From Linnemannia elongata (taxonomy: Eukaryota > Mortierellomycota > Mortierellomycetes > Mortierellales > Mortierellaceae): a stretch of 64,000 bases of DNA. The stretch lies in NCBI GenBank assembly GCA_036320915.1, contig JAXBDG010000011.1, forward strand, positions 1,014,501 through 1,078,500, in the 5' to 3' direction. Under the pieces are notes generated by a model. That model saw only the letters and a program-made list of their open reading frames with translations, searched no databases and was not told the origin of the DNA. Below, one piece after another: positions 25,979 to 37,300 of this stretch. Within the stretch, counting starts at the first letter, position 1. The number at the start of each line of letters is the position of its first letter. The position numbers and the translations under genes were made by a program.

Positions 25979-28488
25979 CTAAGCAGCGACGGTGCGTGGG
26001 GCTTCCGGCTCAAGGATGTCATCATCCAACGTCTGGCTGCAATTTACAAACTCGCCCTCATCATCTGATGAATCGTCAAATGTTTCCATATCCTCCTTCT
26101 TCTCTACATCACTTTCTTCCTTCTTCTCTTGCAGTTTCTTCATGTCAACAGATTCCTTCTCTTTGGCGGTGGCAATGGTTGACCAAGCTGCCACCTCTGC
26201 ATCAACTGATATTGCCGTCGCTGCCGCTGTGGCCGCTGCTGCCGTGATGGTCATTGATGGATCCACAATTGACACAGATACGTCCGCATCGTCGTCTTTT
26301 TGGACTGAGTGAGACTCCTCCACAGGTCGACTTGCAATTGATCCGCGCGGACTTTTGATTGACGATGGCATTGAGGACCTTGAGGTGGAAGAAAACAAAG
26401 GCACATTGCCCGCCGAAGGCATCGTAAACGCTGACCGAGTGCTCGGTGTCCAGGAGCTCCGCGATGACCTCGAGGATGAAACGGTTGTCGATGCAGTCGT
26501 TATTTCAGTAGCTCCGTTCGACTCTTGGGTATGCTCAGAAGACGGTTTATTGGCTCCATCCACTGTTGTTGGACCTTCGGGTAGCGTCGTTGAAGTCCGT
26601 GATGTTGGTGAAGTTGGAGATGCAGGAAGGATGGGTGGTAAATTGGTGGCGGGTCTGACAATTCCTTTGTCCTTTGCTTGTGGCAAGAACCATAGCTGGG
26701 GCCGGTTGTCATGTCTCTTATCTTCCAATAGGTGGCGCACCTTCTCGGGCATATAGTTGAAGACAACATTCCTCTTCAGTGACGCAGCGCGTCCCTACGA
26801 ATGAGAAGACAGCAGTCATGAGAATCATGTGTTGTTAGACCTGTTCTTTTCGGTGTTTTTTTTTTTGCCTAAACTCCTTGAATTTGCATCATGACGCGTG
26901 GTAAACATCCGCGATAGATTACCTTTCCTGTGAACACTTGGCGCAAGAGCGTGCTATGCTCCACCACAGCTTTAGCCGTGGGTGCGCGTCTCTCTTTGTA
27001 TTCTTTGAAAACCGCCGTTAAACCTTCCATTGAATTCGACTGTAGATTCGAGAGCAGGTTGACCAATGTAACTGCATCACCCATGGCTTCACTGACGGGA
27101 TGGTAGAAACCCTTGTGGCAGGCTAGTTAGAGAAAATAACAAAGGAAGTGCATGTTAGGTTAATCGGCATGATATCAAACTTTAAACAGTACATCCACAG
27201 CAACAGGTGCAAACAAACTTGCCATCTCCCAAGAGGACTGTCCGACCTCCAGACCAAGTTTCGCAGAATCTCTCCTCGGACATGTGCATGTGCATACTCT
27301 CGACCGGTGTGGTATCCAGGAGGTCTCCAATTTGTCCTCCATATGGGCAGTCGAAACCACGAACAGTCTTGAGGGTCTCTTCGACGTCTTCCGATCGCCA
27401 TTGGTAGACCTTGGATGCTTCGCCCTGGCGGATAGCCGTTCTGTTAACTTCCTTTGTGATATCCCATGCAATCCTATTGTCCAGAAGGGGCATAAACCAG
27501 ATCTATAGCAGCAATATTTGTCCAAATGCGTCAGTGTCCAAAGTTTAGCCTATATATCTGAGTAATAATCTGCCAGCACGAGCACATAAACTTACGGCGT
27601 ATGGTGTGTCAGGCAGCTGTACTGACTGGATCTCGCTCATTGCATCCAGAAGGACCGGGTACTTTGCAGGATCCAGAGGTTTTGTGCAGCCAGACACGAT
27701 GTGAAGGTCGACTGACATTGGAATCGCGTCGGCTTTTGGGAGCTGCTTCTTTTCGTCCAAGGTCCAGTAGAGGGAGTGTCGGATGTTACTGAAGGCCCCG
27801 TCAGCGGCGATAAGGATGTCGCCATCGTAGGTCTTTCCGTCTGAGCAACGGACTGTGACCTGATCGTTGTTCTGGATCATGCCTAGGACTTTTCCTGCAA
27901 CTATCCTCTTGGAGGGCACACGCTGGAGTAAAAGTGCTTGGAGTTGCGAGCGAGTCATCACTTCGGTGTGATATCCATACCTATGGCATTCATTTGTTTG
28001 AAAGAGGAAGTTAATTCTCCATGTACTCTTTGGGCTACCCGTTCAGGGAGAAAAGTACAACAAGAACAACAACGAAATTGTGGGCGTGCATGTGCACACG
28101 AGCACTCACAAAACAAATAAACAATAAACAGTAAAAGTGACACTTGCCTCTCCCGATGGGTGGATAAATCAATACGGCCGACATAATTCATATCGTGCTC
28201 GTTCATGGAGAGACCACTGACCGGCTTGGAGATTTCCTTCATTTCGTCGTAGATGCCAAGCTGGCTCAGGAAATGTATAGCGGTAGGGGCAACCTGAATT
28301 GCGCCTCCAACATGTGTTGTCTTGGTAGGGACATTGGTGGCACTAGCGCCAGGCTTGAGGTCTGAGTCCAGGGCTGGGGATTCTTCGAGGATAGTATAAT
28401 CGATGCCTGCCAGCTCGAGGGCAATGGCGGCTGAGAGGCCACCAATACCACAACCTGCGATGATGACCTTGAGGTCTGTCGCAGCCAT
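25979..28488 (-). CDS. FAD-dependent monooxygenase (salicylate hydroxylase/PHBH-type) with long disordered tail
   Basis: Five exons: 28488-28148, 27980-27596, 27502-27223, 27122-26923, 26794-25979; 2022 nt, 673 aa. The Rossmann motif GCGIGG is at 12-17. YGYHTEVMTRSQL (about 115-127) is the family segment before the FAD 'DG' motif (ILIAADGAFSNIR, about 180-190). The 'GD' motif LLGDACHKG is at 332-340. Role by family: NAD(P)H- and FAD-dependent hydroxylation of aromatic or similar substrates; the substrate is unknown. The folded part probably ends near residue 455 (LWFLPQAKDKGIV). The last 215 residues are Ser/Thr-rich, then Ala-rich, then a Lys/Glu/Asp-rich acidic end, which is unusual for this family. 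Introns 1 and 3 have GC donors (AG|GCAAGT at 28147, TG|GCAAGT at 27222) instead of GT; both junctions are supported by family-consistent protein across them. No signal peptide is visible. Confidence 0.88.
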
Positions 28489-30589
28489 GTTTGTCAGATA
28501 CGACCGTTGGAGCGGGATATGAATACTCAGAATAAGGAAAAGGGGTTGAGAGGGCAAAGGAGTACGAAGGAGGTTCCACTGCAATTATTTTAGCTGAAGG
28601 AAACAAAGACGCTTTTTATTGGGTGGAGTTCCTGAACGATAAGAGATGGAGATGAGTGCAAAGAGGAAAAGTGAATGTGAAAGCGAAAGCGAAAGCGAAA
28701 GTGAAAGTAAAAGTGAAAGCGAGAGTGAAAGCGAGAGTGAAAGTGAAAGTGAGGAAGAGGAGTAGAGTTGAAAAGAGAGAAGAGAGAAGAAAGAGAAGGA
28801 GAAAAAGTTAAAGAGGCCAAAAAATGAAGGATAAGCGGGACAGGCAGACGACAAGCACCTTGAAGCAACTGAACAAGAGTCCTCCGCCCTTCCCTTCCTC
28901 CTCCCTTGCTTCTTTTCTCAAACCCTGTTGGTCCGCGGGTTGAATGATGTTCGGCCCTTGGGTTAGTGTGCTTGTGTGTGTGTGGAGAGAGAGAGAGAGG
29001 AAGAGAGAGCAAAGCTGACAAACCTTGTTCTTCCACGCCACCTTCCTTACTCCCGTCCTCTTGCAGGTGAGCCTCGTGCAAAAGAAACAAATGCATCAAG
29101 GTGCTTGCACTGTACTAATACCATGCCGATGTTGCCAAACTTGCTCTCACCAACAGAGAAGTATAGGACTGAATGATACATATGTCCTGTTCTTCTCCTT
29201 TGCCTTCCTCCATTCTGTTAATGCCTTATTTTTTTGACAATCACGGCAAGGCATAGACTCCTACGCCCATTGGTCAGGTGATTTTTAATCACGTGCGGCA
29301 TTCCCTCTTTTCTCTCTCCCTTCGCTTCCTGCTCGGACGTCCACTCCCTCTCCTCTTTCCAATCACTCTCTGTCTCTCTCACTCTCTCCCCCACTCACCC
29401 ACTCTCTCTGTCTTCACAATCCTTGTAACTTTCTCTCTTTATCCCGCGCTTCCTCTTTCCTCCTTGTCCGACCGAGAACTAAATGCACTGGGCTATCGCA
29501 GAGTGGGACTACGTTGCAACCCACGAAGACGAACTCGTAAGAACGAACACACCGCCAACCTCGCCCTCGTCTCCTTCTTCTTCCTCTTCTCTTCCTCTTT
29601 CGTTTCACAACCCAACAGCAGCAGCAACAACACACGACAACAATAAACACCCAAGGAAACAACAACAAAACTGATCGCCTGAACGACAACTGACATTCGG
29701 TCGTCTTTCTTCTTTCTACTTCCTGCACTTCAAACCCAACCCAACGTAAACAAATGCGCATAGTCCTTCCGTAAAGGCGACCACATTCTGATTCAGGACG
29801 ACTCCCATGACGAATGGTAATGAGAGCAGTCCCTCTTTCTTTTCTTACGACCAACCATGTGTGGAGACTGAGGCGAACAAGTGTATCGGCGGAAGAGGGT
29901 GTGTGTATGCGTGAGGTTGTTGTGCCCTGAGTGTCTTTTCAGTGGTGTTTTGAAGGAGAGCTACTGTCCTGGTGTGTTTGAGAGTGGTCCCTCAGGGGTT
30001 GAATACAGTTTGCCACAGCTACTTGGACTTTGTTTGACAGCTCGCCCCTTCCCCCCAACCATTTTATTCCATTTTTCTCTTGCTGACTCTCTCTCTCTCT
30101 CTCTCTATCTGTTTTTTTCTCAAATGTCTTTTGCCTGGATATTGCTCCACGTTGACACCAATTGCTACGTTGGTAATACGACTTTCAGGTGGGAAGGTAA
30201 TGATCGTTGAAAGCAGTTATCTGGCACTCGCGCTTTTATCATTGGAGCGAGGCGTCTTATGTATTTTTCAATTCAGCTCAGGTGCTTTGTTGTCTCCGTG
30301 ACAAACTGTTGATCATGTCACCCTTGAACGAACTTATAATAACAATCATTTTTAGGAGACTGCAATGGCATGACAGGGGTATTTCCTGCAAACCGATGCC
30401 GACTGCTGGAAGGTAAAGAATTGGGATTCAATTGACTGTCAACTTTTTCAACTTTTCATATTTTTTTTTTGTTCCCAGTCAGTCAGGAACGCCCAAACAT
30501 CAGCCGCAATGTTGAGAACTGACAAAATGGTATCCAATTACGGACGATCTCATGCATTTTATTCTCACTGTTTTATATGCATAATTTGA
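28489..30589. other. Divergent intergenic region between monooxygenase (-) and RhoGAP (+) genes
   Basis: This 2.1-kb bidirectional promoter region holds a hexamer-like minisatellite near the monooxygenase (28671-28752), purine-rich sequence to about 28800, a GT/GA run at 28972-29010, CT-rich stretches on the plus strand at 29300-29470, and a (TC)n run at 30088-30108. The RhoGAP leader may be long. Frames present are compositional. I see no RNA gene. Confidence 0.45.
28671..28752. repeat. Hexanucleotide minisatellite (GYGARA-type units)
   Basis: About 13 imperfect tandem 6-bp units alternate between GTGAAA, GCGAAA and GCGAGA. The array lies about 185 bp upstream of the monooxygenase ATG, so on its coding strand it reads as TTTCRC-type units, a pyrimidine-rich leader or promoter element. 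Unit divergence suggests an old array rather than recent slippage. Confidence 0.75.
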
Positions 30590-33500
30590 ATGAATGTCAT
30601 ATTAGCGAGTGAAATTGGACAAGAGGTAGATATGGATCAGGTACCTCAAGGAATCGTATACCCTCCGCGTGTGTCGTCCCAAGAGAAACTAGCGGGGCAA
30701 GATCCCGATCTGACCCATTCCACACATACAGAGACACTTGATCCGACCACCAACAACTCAGTCTACCCATATGGAGACCCCGACACCTCCGCCCAGCATA
30801 TCTCTAGTCAGCATCACGCCGCCGACCAATACCCGGACCTCCAACAACAGAATCGTTCAGACCCCCCAACATCAACCGCCCATGAAGCTTCACCAACACA
30901 GAGCCCTTTTTCTGACAGCGAGGGACCAGCTTCACAAATCCGATCTCCTCCGCCAGAGCCCTCGGATGGCTCAGACAGCGATGAGGTTATGCTGCCACCC
31001 AATTGGAGTGCCACCACAAACTCAAAAGGGCGATTGTACTACTACAACATCATCACAAAGGAAACATCGTGGAAGTTACCCTCCGTCAACAGCTCACCGT
31101 CAACCCACAATGACCCTTTCGCCAGCCAACGTAACGAGCACCAGATGGAGGTCTTGGATCAGGACTATGGTTCTACGACAGAGGAACCCCTCCCAGAGGG
31201 CTGGAGCAGTGCTCAAGGTAAGGTTGAACTTTAGCGGATGCTGTGTAAACGATGTAGCTCACTGGACTGAGGCATTTTTTGTGTGTGTGTGTGCCCCAAG
31301 TCAACTGACAAGTGCTCAACATCTTTTTTTTTTTTTTTTTTTTTTGCGTTTTGGTGGGATAGATGATGATGGCTCTCAATACTTTTTCAACTCCTCGACA
31401 GGCGAAACAACTTGGGATCGCCCAACAAGTCCAGAAATCCTACGGAGCCAGTTTCAATCACCCCGCCCCTCCGAGTCTTCAGATGGACCTTTCGACCCTA
31501 GTCCAGTATTGTCTACGTCAAGCAAGGTGCAAGGAGTCATGTCACCAACAATACCCAGGGCAACACCCAAGAGGCAATCTTCGGTTGACGACAACATGCT
31601 TCAGAGTCAGCTATTGGGGCTGAGTCTATCCGAGGAAGAACTCCACGCGTTGGTAAGGGAAAACTTAACGGACTGAGCATCACAATGATAATGGTCTCTT
31701 GTAACAACAGAACCTAACTTTAGTCATTTCTCCTATAGCAACTGAACCAATTGCCCGTGGAGGGTATTCAACGGAAAGGCTCCCTGCGAGTGAAATCTCA
31801 AAAGGTCTCGACCAATGCGACGATCAGCTCATGGAAGGACTATTGGGTGGTGGTTTACAAAGGCTTTCTCCTATTCTATCGGGACGACAGTGGCGCCATC
31901 AAGAACGCTCATTCCCTTAAAGCCTCGACAGAGTCATTACACAAACTGCGACAGGCAACGCAAGTCAAGCCATCAGGATGTTTTGATCTGGACAAGGTTG
32001 CTGTGGAACTACCCATCAATGGTCAGGCACTCACCAAGAAGAAAAATTTCTTCTATATTACACCCGGAACCAGTGTACGGCTGTTGCTTCAGGATCCCTC
32101 TGGCGGCGATGAAAAGATCTGGATCAAGGACATTAGTGCTTCTCTTGCCAGCCGAAAGTCAGAAGAGCTCTCTGGCGTCGAAGACTCTTGTAAGCTTTAT
32201 TGCTATGACTCTTTTTGAAAGGGAATACGTTTGTAATATCGACGAGTTATCGTACTCTAACCAAAATGTAACAAACATTTTGTGTAATAATAGATGTTAT
32301 CCAACTTTTGAAACGTCAGACATCTGGAGGAAGCGAGTCGTCAAACCTGAAGATGAACAAGAAGATCGAGGAGAAGGACCTAAAGACCAGCAGCAAGAAC
32401 CCGCTTAAGATGGAGAAAGGACGAGGCATCCGCAGCATGGTGGCGCACGGTATTCATGTTCCACGGAGAAAGTCGGCACAGGACGAAAGACTCAAATTAC
32501 CAGAGGAGGAAGAGGCCCTATTTGACGCAACACAACTCGACCAGCAACAGCAACAACAACCGCAACAGCAACGTCAGTCTGCCACACACCGAGCCTTCAC
32601 CGACCCCAAACGGAAGAGCAATCGCGACTCGCCAAAGGAAAATGAGGCTGGCGGAGAGGGCTACGGTGAGTCACATTATGACGCTGGCTCACCTGGGAGT
32701 GGCTCTCATGGATCGCATGGGTCTCACCAGGGTGCCAAGGCAAAGTTGACCAACATGAGCAGGAACTTTTTCTCCAAGGACAAGGATAAAGAAAAGGAGA
32801 AGGAGAAAGAGAAAGAGAAAGAGAGAGAGAAGGTCAAGGATAAACCCAAGGACAGGATCAAAGACAAGTACAAGGACAAGGACGTTAGAAAAGAATCTGC
32901 TGTTTCCAAGTCTGGCCAAGGAGGTAACAAACATCAGCATATGACATTCATGCTTGCGACTACAGTAAACTCAGCTTTGCATTGTGCTAATCGCTGTATT
33001 CGCGCTTTTAATGTAAAATAGTCTTTGGAGGGTCGCTGACGGTAGAGTCTGGAAGGACAGTTCCCAAAGTAGTAGAGCTGTGCGTCAAGTCAATTGAGGC
33101 TCGTGGATTGGCGACAGCAGGAATCTACCGCGTGTCAGGACACATGGCGTCGATCCAGAACTTGAAGCGGGCCTTCAACGAGGGACTCGACGCCGAAAAG
33201 CTGATCGAGAAGGAACCGGATGTCAACACGATTGCGGCGCTGCTCAAGCTCTACTTCCGAGAACTGCGGGAGCCTTTGATGCTGTTCGACTTTTACCCCA
33301 GCTTTATTGCCGCCGCTGGTAAGTTGAGTCTCTTTTTTTCCTTGTTGCTGATGTTTTTATGCGATTTTACATTGGTGGTATGTTCTTGAAAATCAACAAT
33401 ATTAATTTCTTGGCTTTGCTTCTTGGGTACTAGATATCACGGACTATAATGAGAAGCTGTACACGATCAAGTCGCTGGTCCACTCCCTCCCAGAAACCAA

Positions 33501-34188
33501 CTTCAACACCCTCCAATATCTAATGCTGCACTTGAGTCGCGTACAGGACCAGTACCAAACCACCAAGATGGACTCTGCGAACCTGGCTATCTGTTTTGCG
33601 CCCAACTTGCTCCGTCAAGAGGTCGACGATCTAACGAGCATTATAAATACTGGAAAACAGTCTAGTATCATCGACACGCTGATCGAGCAGCAGGAGTGGG
33701 TGTTTGATCCATATCCCGAGGAAGATGATGAGACCGGTGACCAGCAGCAACAGGTTCACCACGCGGTGACGAAGTTGCCGGCGGACATGGTGGATGAAGA
33801 GTACGAGGATATTGGCGGAGAGAGTGATGGTGTGAGGAGTCATGAACAGGAACTGGAGAAGGGAGATACAAATGATCAGGAGGCCCATTTCCAACAACAG
33901 CTTTTGCAGGAGCAGCAAGATGAGATTTATCGACATCGCGCACAGGAGTACCGACAGGACGAACAGTTCTTTGAAGTAGACGAGACCAATCTGCAGGGGC
34001 ACTACGATCAGCAAAAGCACCATCATCTCTCGTCTGAGGCGAATGTAGAACCCGTACCGGCCACCGCAACCACTACCACAACGACAACGACGGCGATGAT
34101 CACTACAACAGCCCTTACAACATCGCCCCCTGCATATAATAACCTGCGCGAGGAAAAAACACCAGCGGATCCAAAGACCCATTTTTAA
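30590..34188 (+). CDS. WW-WW-PH-RhoGAP protein (Rho-family GTPase-activating protein)
   Basis: Six exons: 30590-31217, 31363-31652, 31739-32189, 32294-32923, 33022-33318, 33434-34188; 3051 nt, 1016 aa. WW1 is at about 134-165 (LPPNW...YYYN...TSWKLP) and WW2 at 200-229, split by intron 1 (LPEGW...YFFN...TTWDRP). A PH domain spans about 312-446 (SSWKDYWVVVYKGFLLFYRD). A Gln-rich then Lys/Glu-rich charged linker (about 617-653) precedes the RhoGAP domain (667-856). The arginine finger is Arg703 in AGIYRVSGH, and LLKLYFRELREPL is typical. Role: stimulates GTP hydrolysis on Rho/Cdc42/Rac at membranes, with WW domains binding Pro-rich partners; the layout recalls animal ARHGAP12/15/27. The C-terminal 160 residues are acidic, Gln/Thr-rich and disordered. 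The start could be Met at 30590 or 30632. The stop is only 119 bp from that of the convergent C2H2 gene. Confidence 0.9.
31325..31345 (+). repeat. Poly(T) tract in RhoGAP intron 1
   Basis: About 21 consecutive T residues lie 17 nt upstream of the 3' splice site (AG at 31361-31362). It forms an unusually strong polypyrimidine tract for a fungal intron and is prone to length slippage. Confidence 0.8.
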
Positions 34189-34307
34189 ACAAATAATCAT
34201 AAAGCCGCATTATTATTTATTATCAGTTTTTTTTTTTCAGGGAGTATTGAAGTGTATTGTATTTTTTTTCCCTTTCCGTGTTTGTGATTTTAATGGTTTT
34301 TGGCTGT

Positions 34308-37300
34308 TTACATGGAGGTCCTTTTGGAGGCAGTCTCCTCGCGCCGTTGAGCTCGCTCAGTGGCAAGACTCTGCATGGGGTTACAGAGTTCGGCAATCGA
34401 GATGCGACGGTGCATATTCGCGCTCGCGCTTGAACTTGACCCTTGTCTCTGGTGCTGTTGATACTGCTGATGATACTGTTGTGGGCTTTCGTCTGGGAAT
34501 TCGTCGTGCCGAGGGGACTGGGGCGACGAAGGCGCACTAGAGAGATCCTCGCGGTGCAGGAACTGCTGCTGCTGACGGTAGTCACTATAGCTATAATAGG
34601 GTCCGGTCCGATCGCGTGGAAGCGCCTGCTGTTGCTGCTGAAGAGGCTGATAACTGTTACGTCGAGGATCAGCCTGAATGAGATTCCGTTGGTACTCTTC
34701 ATACGTCGCAACCTGCGGCATGGGCGGCGCGCGTTGCTGTTGCTGGTGTTGGTATTGAGCCTGTCGATGATGCTGGTGATACATATCCCTCCAGACTTGA
34801 TGGATCATCTCAGGGTATAGCACCGACTCCTTAGCTTTGACCTCATACTGCTCTCCCGAATGGATCTCCCAGTCCTCCGGACTGTAAACCGCCTCACGAT
34901 GATGAACCGTCGCCCCAACAAGCGTCAAGGCCATCTTATGTCGACGCGAGATCTCATGGTACTTGTCCAGCACACTCTCCAGTACCCAGATCGATACCCC
35001 ATGGTACTCCTCGAACCGGCAGCAGACCCAGCGGTCGTTTGGGTCCGGCTGTGTCGCCAGGGACTCAGGAGTCCTGTAGGATCGTTCCGGAAGGTAGAAC
35101 CGGCCCAGACGTGCGTTCGACGGGTACCCATTGTGAGTCGAGAGATAGCGCTCCTTGTCCGAGGCATTGATGTGAGGGTCGGCCGGGGTGTCCTCGAAAC
35201 CAGCGACAAAACTCCGAGTCGGGAAGAGGCTGTTGATGGTCAAGCCTTCGAATCCCCGCAAATCAGGCTCTGGGTCGCGGCTGAACGAGTCGACATCAAT
35301 ATCAAGTGCAAACCGACAGGGTTGAACAACAACATCCTTCGAAGTTGTGACAGACTGGCCATCACCACTGCCATCATCCACATCCATCGACTCTGACATT
35401 GGTTCCTTCTTGACCGCACTGGCACCATCTTCAGTCTTGACGATAGGCGCAGCAGCAGCAGCCATATTCCTCCGTTCAGCATCGTCAACCTCCATGTCTC
35501 TAGAAGTCCGTCGGGATCCTGCAAAGGTGATACCCTGTTCACTAGCACTAGCAACGCTCCCCTGGCTCCCTTGACGTCTTTCGCCACCTTTCCAAGCTGT
35601 ATGCGGAGCACGGATAACACAAAGGATGGCTGTCATGTTGCCTAAAAACTCGGGGTTCCGGAACTGCTCGTTGGCATGGTGCTCGGCAACCTGATACTTG
35701 AGACCCAAGAAATCGCGCGAGTCCATCTGCTCAATCGTCTCAACAACATGTCGTTTACGGATCGGGAAATACTGCTCCTCCCAATGACGCTCCAGTCGAG
35801 GCGAGAGCGCTCCATCAACTAGCTGCCGTTGGTCCTTGGGCTCTTCGCTCGATGAAAACTGTGCCAAGCTCGACGGCTCAACCTGAGTCAAAGGCCTCGA
35901 AAGAGGGTGGATATGCGATGAATGCGATCGGAGACGACCTTGACGGTCACGCTGTGGCTCTTCGTAGGGTCCTAAGATAGGTGGCAAAACCATGGACGGA
36001 TCTCCGCTTGAAGGTCTAGATGAGGACAAGGAGGAGCTATGACCGGCACCCTTGACAGAGGAGGGACCACCGCCACCATTACTTTCTCGAGGTGTCAAGG
36101 AGGATCTTGGAGACGACGTCACTGGAGTGCTGATTTGGGAGAACCACTGCATACCTGACCGGGCATCACGCGAAGGCAGAGGTTGGACGACCATATCGGT
36201 GGGATCATTGCTGGACCGCTTCATCTTCGCATCGTACCTGAGCTCTGGGGTCGATTTACGATGCTCCAACAACCGATCCCTCTCTAGGGCTGAAAGCTGA
36301 TGCACCTGAGGAAGGGCTGGTCCGGTACTTCCAGAACGCAGCGTTGTGTTGACTCCCAAAGGTTGGTAGTGGTGCTGCTGCTGCTGCTGCTGAGAAGGCT
36401 CGCCAATTGAGCTAGAGCCTTCCGAATATTCTGGAGTTCTCCTGATATCCATAGATCCCTCACGACCACCATTCATCTTGAAGAACATTGCTTGCGCCGA
36501 CCGTCGATGTTCGTTCAGTCGCTCCTGCTCTCCAGCTGTCAACTTTTCCACCTGAGGAAGAGACTGCGGGTGCGAAGTCGTTGGTGTGAAGGGTGACATG
36601 CCCAACCCGACCCCCTGATCATATCCAGCCGATGTGGATGATACAGCTCGTGAACCCGAAAAGGATGATGGTAACAGCACCTCACTCTTTCGTCGCCTAA
36701 GTTCTTCAATCTCCATAGTCGACATACTCTGATGCAACCCGAAGCTAGGACTGTCAGCTGTAGATGATGATGCCATGGGTGAAGCTCTTGCTTGGAGGTG
36801 GGGCAAACTCCTAGAGTTGGCTTTGAGAGTCCGAACAACAGGCGCGGAGGGGTTTTGGTGTCCTGGTAAATAGGGGTGGCTCTCTGCGCCATGATGATGA
36901 GTGTAGTACTGAGCCGACAAGGATGGTGACGAGCCTGCGGGCGCACCTGATGGGAGAGACCACTGAATAGGGTGGAGTGGTTGCTGCTGCTGCTGCTGCT
37001 GCAGGTGGTGTTGATAGTGTGGTGAATAAGGATGCTGATACTGCTGTTGCTGTTGCTGATGATGATGAGAAAACGCAGGACTGGCATTGTAGGGCGAGGC
37101 AGCAGGCGAGTTATTCTGTGTCCGTCGATGGTGCTCATCCCAGCTAGGCCCAAACACAACGGGACTACTTCCTCCTCTGGGTCTTCCTGGCAAGAGTGGG
37201 GTCGATTGAACTGAGGATGACCGGGAATGGGGTCCACTTCCGACTCCTGCGGCAGAGGCGGCAGCGGCGACAGCGACGAGTGAGTCCCTTTTGGTACGAT

